Shown here in pieces: positions 5,597 to 7,859 of a stretch of 7,859 nt of DNA. Position numbers and translations under genes: made by a program. The stretch covers positions 860 to 8,718 of the forward strand of contig PLMM01000417.1 of assembly GCA_003142495.1 (NCBI GenBank), given 5' to 3'. The notes beneath the pieces were generated by a model, which was given only the letters and a program-made list of their open reading frames with translations, did not search any database and had not been told where the DNA came from. Source of the DNA: Gemmatimonadota bacterium. Lineage in GTDB: Bacteria; Gemmatimonadota; Gemmatimonadetes; Gemmatimonadales; Gemmatimonadaceae. Position 1 is the first letter of the stretch. Each line of letters opens with the position of its first letter.

Positions 5597-6940
5597 ATGA
5601 ATAGTCGCACTATCCTTTATATCGCCGCAGTGACCACATGCGCCGTTCTTCTGAGCGGCGCATTGTTCCTGCTTTCACCGGCCGTCGGGCCGGTTGAAAT
5701 ACGCGCGGTATGCTGGATGGCTGCTATCGGAATTTTCGTGCATGTTCTGACTTTTCGCTTGCCACGCGGCGGTAGTGGATCGATCGCGTTCATTCCGTTC
5801 TTGGCTGCCGCCATTTTGGTGCCTAGCTGGATTGCCGCACTTGCTATCGTTTCTGCGGTCGTGATTGCGGAGTTCGCAAAGGGAGGATCGCCCATCAAGG
5901 CCTGGTTCAATGTCATGCAAGCGACATTCGCGATCAGCGCCGCAACAGTCCTATACAAGTTGGTCGGAGGAGCGTCGCTGCTAGCCGCTCCCAGTACGCG
6001 ACTGTTGGAAGGGGCACAATCAAACGCAATCTCCGTCTTGGTGGTTAGCGCTGTGTTCTTTGCTGTCAATTCCTCGCTTGTCTCTGGAGTGATTGCAGTA
6101 AGCGAAGATGGCAGTTTCTTGCACATCTGGCGCAAGAATACTTTTGCGAGCCTTCCCTACGATCTACTCTCAACGCCTGTCGTTTATTTGCTGGCCTGGG
6201 TGTATGCGACTTCAGGCTGGGCGGGGGCGATCGCTCTTTGCATACCGATGATCGGAGTGCGACAACTCTATAAAACCAATTCGGAACTCGAGCGAGTCAA
6301 TCAGGAATTGCTGGAACTGATGGTGAAGGCGATTGAGGCACGCGATCCGTATACATCGGGGCACTCTCGGCGAGTGGCGCACTATTCTCAGCTAATCGCG
6401 CGAGCTATTGGCTTGGGGGGACAGCAAGTTGAGCGCGTGCGTATTGCGGCTCTGCTTCACGATGTCGGGAAGATTCATGAAATCTATGCGCCTCTCTTGC
6501 AAAAACCGGAAAAGCTCACTCCTGCGGAATGGGAGGTAATGCAAGGTCACCCAATCAAGAGCGCGGAGTTGGTGATGACTGTGTCTCATCTCGCCGACAT
6601 TGTACTTCCCGTGCGACATCATCACGAAAATTGGGACGGGAGCGGATATCCGGACGGACTGTCCGGCGAACAAATTCCACTGGCGTCGCGTATCGTTCTC
6701 TTTGCTGATACTGTCGACGCAATGACTACGGATCGCCCGTACCGGAAAGCACTTGGCGAGACCCAAGTTCGTTCCGAGTTGACGAAGTATCGAGCGAAGC
6801 AGTTCGATCCATATATCTGCGACAAGCTTCTTGCAAGTCCTATGTTTGGGCTCCTGTTTGCCCCCGGCCAGCGAATCCCTACCCCGGTGAGTTCAGCTGC
6901 GCCGGCACTCACGCGTCCACGAACTCTTCGAGCAATGTGA
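5597..6940 (+). CDS. Membrane-anchored HD-GYP domain cyclic-di-GMP phosphodiesterase
   Basis: The 447-aa product has an integral membrane N-terminal half (about 5-222) with roughly six to eight hydrophobic segments, for example 5-27, 35-52, 63-92, 106-130, 143-166 and 190-222. A short helical linker (225-243) leads to a C-terminal HD-GYP domain (about 243-415) facing the cytoplasm. Its metal and active-site signature looks complete: E247, H256 (TSGHSRRVA), HD at 288-289 in LLHDVGKI, H318 (GHP), HHHE at 341-344 followed by NWDGSGYP (345-352), IPLASRI (360-366), D371, D374 and RPYR (380-383). Such proteins hydrolyse c-di-GMP to pGpG or GMP, lowering c-di-GMP and often favouring motility over biofilm. 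The membrane half is probably a sensor of unknown ligand. ATG 5597 is preferred because it begins directly at the first hydrophobic segment. An in-frame GTG at 5519 would add 26 residues (with WFRQRFRP) that do not look like a membrane-protein start; neither has a good Shine-Dalgarno. An intrinsic terminator follows at 6961. Confidence 0.93.
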   Translation: MNSRTILYIAAVTTCAVLLSGALFLLSPAVGPVEIRAVCWMAAIGIFVHVLTFRLPRGGSGSIAFIPFLAAAILVPSWIAALAIVSAVVIAEFAKGGSPIKAWFNVMQATFAISAATVLYKLVGGASLLAAPSTRLLEGAQSNAISVLVVSAVFFAVNSSLVSGVIAVSEDGSFLHIWRKNTFASLPYDLLSTPVVYLLAWVYATSGWAGAIALCIPMIGVRQLYKTNSELERVNQELLELMVKAIEARDPYTSGHSRRVAHYSQLIARAIGLGGQQVERVRIAALLHDVGKIHEIYAPLLQKPEKLTPAEWEVMQGHPIKSAELVMTVSHLADIVLPVRHHHENWDGSGYPDGLSGEQIPLASRIVLFADTVDAMTTDRPYRKALGETQVRSELTKYRAKQFDPYICDKLLASPMFGLLFAPGQRIPTPVSSAAPALTRPRTLRAM

Positions 6941-6960
6941 ACAGGAGAGTGAGATTTTGC

Positions 6961-6989
6961 GCCTCGTCGTTGTTCGACGAGGCTTTTTT
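6961..6989 (+). terminator. Rho-independent terminator of the HD-GYP gene
   Basis: GCCTCGTCG (6961-6969) and CGACGAGGC (6975-6983) form a perfect 9-bp GC-rich stem with loop TTGTT, followed by T6 (6984-6989) then ATT. It starts 20 bp past the TGA at 6938-6940. The stop codon of the opposite-strand gene (6988-6990) falls inside the T-run, so the hairpin also lies just past that gene's end. Read on the minus strand it has no T-run after the stem, so it looks one-directional. Confidence 0.92.
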
Positions 6990-7859
6990 ATTCTGATTCG
7001 GGATCGTTGGTCGCCCTCGGTTGCACCTCGAACAATTCCGTTGGCCATTTTATTCCCCGGACATACTTGAGCGCCAAGAGATCCTGAGACAGTGGATCCC
7101 GCGACCAACGATCGCGAATCAGATACTGCTCTAGGATTCGAGATGCCTCCTCCATCCTTCCGACGGAAATGCTTCCGCGGACAACCTGAGTGATGAAGTA
7201 ATCATGCCTGAAGGCGTGAGCTACCTTAGGAAGAAGTGACAGCAGCGCGCGGCACTCGCGCTCGCTCAGAGCATGGCCAGACGTCAGCTTAAGGTCGGCT
7301 TCGAGAGCAAGCTGCCGCGCTCGAGCACGAGCCGAATTTAGGCGTGCTGAATATTCCCGCAGCGTGAAAATGACCTCGCGCGCTTCCTTATACTTCCCTT
7401 CGCGAATGAGTAACTCGGACTCGTAACTCAATGAATCGCCACTGACTGAGAGTCGCTTACTTCTTCTCGACTCCTCCTTGCTCAGATTGCACCAAACTCT
7501 GGCTGATTCGATTTCTCCAAATGTGAGAGAGAGTCCAAGGAGCGAATCGGCGGCTGCTTCAGCGCGATGATATAGGTAGTGTGTGCGTGCTGTTTCGTAT
7601 GCTTCGAGGTACAACGTTCGGGTTAGTTCCTCATTGCCGTTAACGCGATGAGCGTGACCGGAGTGCTGAAGGTACATCGCTCGCTGATAGAAATCCCCGA
7701 TTGAGCGAGCGTACTTGATCAGGCTGGCTGCAAATGGCAATGCGTTTCGAGGATCGCCAAACGAGCAATGATAGATGAGAAGGCAGTGGTCGTGGTGCGC
7801 TCTTTCCGCAACTGTCACAGGTTGAATCTTGAGAACTGTTGAGCAGACCGCATCTGCCA
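6988..7859 (-). CDS. C-terminal part of a TPR-like helical protein (5' end outside window)
   Basis: The minus-strand frame is open from the window edge (7859) to TAA at 6988-6990, giving 289 visible residues. A GTG at 7816-7818 could serve as a start, but the frame stays open upstream of it and reads smoothly into it (CSTVLKIQPVTVAERA), so the protein very probably begins beyond the window. The sequence is almost all amphipathic helices with TPR-like spacing, for example ALPFAASLIKYARSIGDFYQRAMYLQHSGHAHRV-like pairs, A-x-x-Y-E-x-A (ELTRTLYLEAYETAR), and EGKYKEAREVIFTLREY. This suggests a superhelical protein-protein or ligand-binding region. Such C-terminal arrays occur in SARP/BTAD-type and MalT/LuxR-type regulators and in many signalling proteins; no DNA-binding or enzyme motif is visible to choose between them. 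Base composition is less GC-rich than the genes at the left end. The gene converges on the HD-GYP gene across a shared terminator region. Confidence 0.75.
   Translation of the reverse strand, partial: ADAVCSTVLKIQPVTVAERAHHDHCLLIYHCSFGDPRNALPFAASLIKYARSIGDFYQRAMYLQHSGHAHRVNGNEELTRTLYLEAYETARTHYLYHRAEAAADSLLGLSLTFGEIESARVWCNLSKEESRRSKRLSVSGDSLSYESELLIREGKYKEAREVIFTLREYSARLNSARARARQLALEADLKLTSGHALSERECRALLSLLPKVAHAFRHDYFITQVVRGSISVGRMEEASRILEQYLIRDRWSRDPLSQDLLALKYVRGIKWPTELFEVQPRATNDPESE

Noticed and set aside
5412..5600. 62-aa plus-strand open frame in the spacer before the HD-GYP gene
   Set aside because: It starts with TTG inside a repeat, has no ribosome site, shows no protein-like pattern and overlaps the likely HD-GYP start in another frame.
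5617..6912. Several minus-strand open frames opposite the HD-GYP gene
   Set aside because: They are antisense shadows of a gene with complete membrane and catalytic signatures and show no domains of their own.

Overview
The window is high-GC bacterial chromosome. GC is highest over the first 4.3 kb and clearly lower, by eye, to the right of about 4.3 kb. A large PilX/DUF4900-like pilus protein, a MogA-type molybdenum cofactor enzyme coupled to a sigma-54 activator, and an HD-GYP protein together suggest an environmental Gram-negative lineage. Gemmatimonadota is my best guess from general resemblance, not a proven assignment. No mobile elements, rRNA, tRNA or CRISPR arrays were seen.

Layout. 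(1) 1-68 is probably the last codons of an upstream gene, overlapping the start of the next by 11 bp. (2) 58-2091 (+) is a 677-aa PilX-type minor-pilin-like protein with a large secreted part and two loops resembling calcium-binding EF-hand/dockerin loops; a strong hairpin follows at 2117-2157. (3) 2239-2739 (+) is a MogA/MoaB-family molybdopterin adenylyltransferase. Its stop overlaps by 4 bp the GTG start of (4) 2736-4292 (+), an NtrC-like sigma-54 activator whose receiver domain has lost the phospho-acceptor Asp. (5) 4293-4514 is a non-coding spacer with several small hairpins. (6) 4515-5279 (+) is a two-domain protein of unknown function. (7) 5280-5596 is a 317-bp leader-like spacer with direct repeats, a nested hairpin and a long-range C-run/G-run complementarity. 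(8) 5597-6940 (+) is a membrane-anchored HD-GYP cyclic-di-GMP phosphodiesterase with a complete active-site signature, closed by a textbook rho-independent terminator at 6961-6989. (9) 6988-7859 (-) is the C-terminal part of a helical, TPR-like protein running off the window, convergent with the HD-GYP gene.

Working together (inference). The type IV pilus-like gene, the sigma-54 activator and the c-di-GMP hydrolase would fit surface behaviour and motility control, but only mogA and the activator are clearly linked, by translational overlap. The parts most worth a second look are the structured leader before the HD-GYP gene, the degenerate receiver, the putative Ca2+ loops in the pilin-like protein, and the uncharacterised 254-aa protein. 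I do not see a clearly new multi-gene system.
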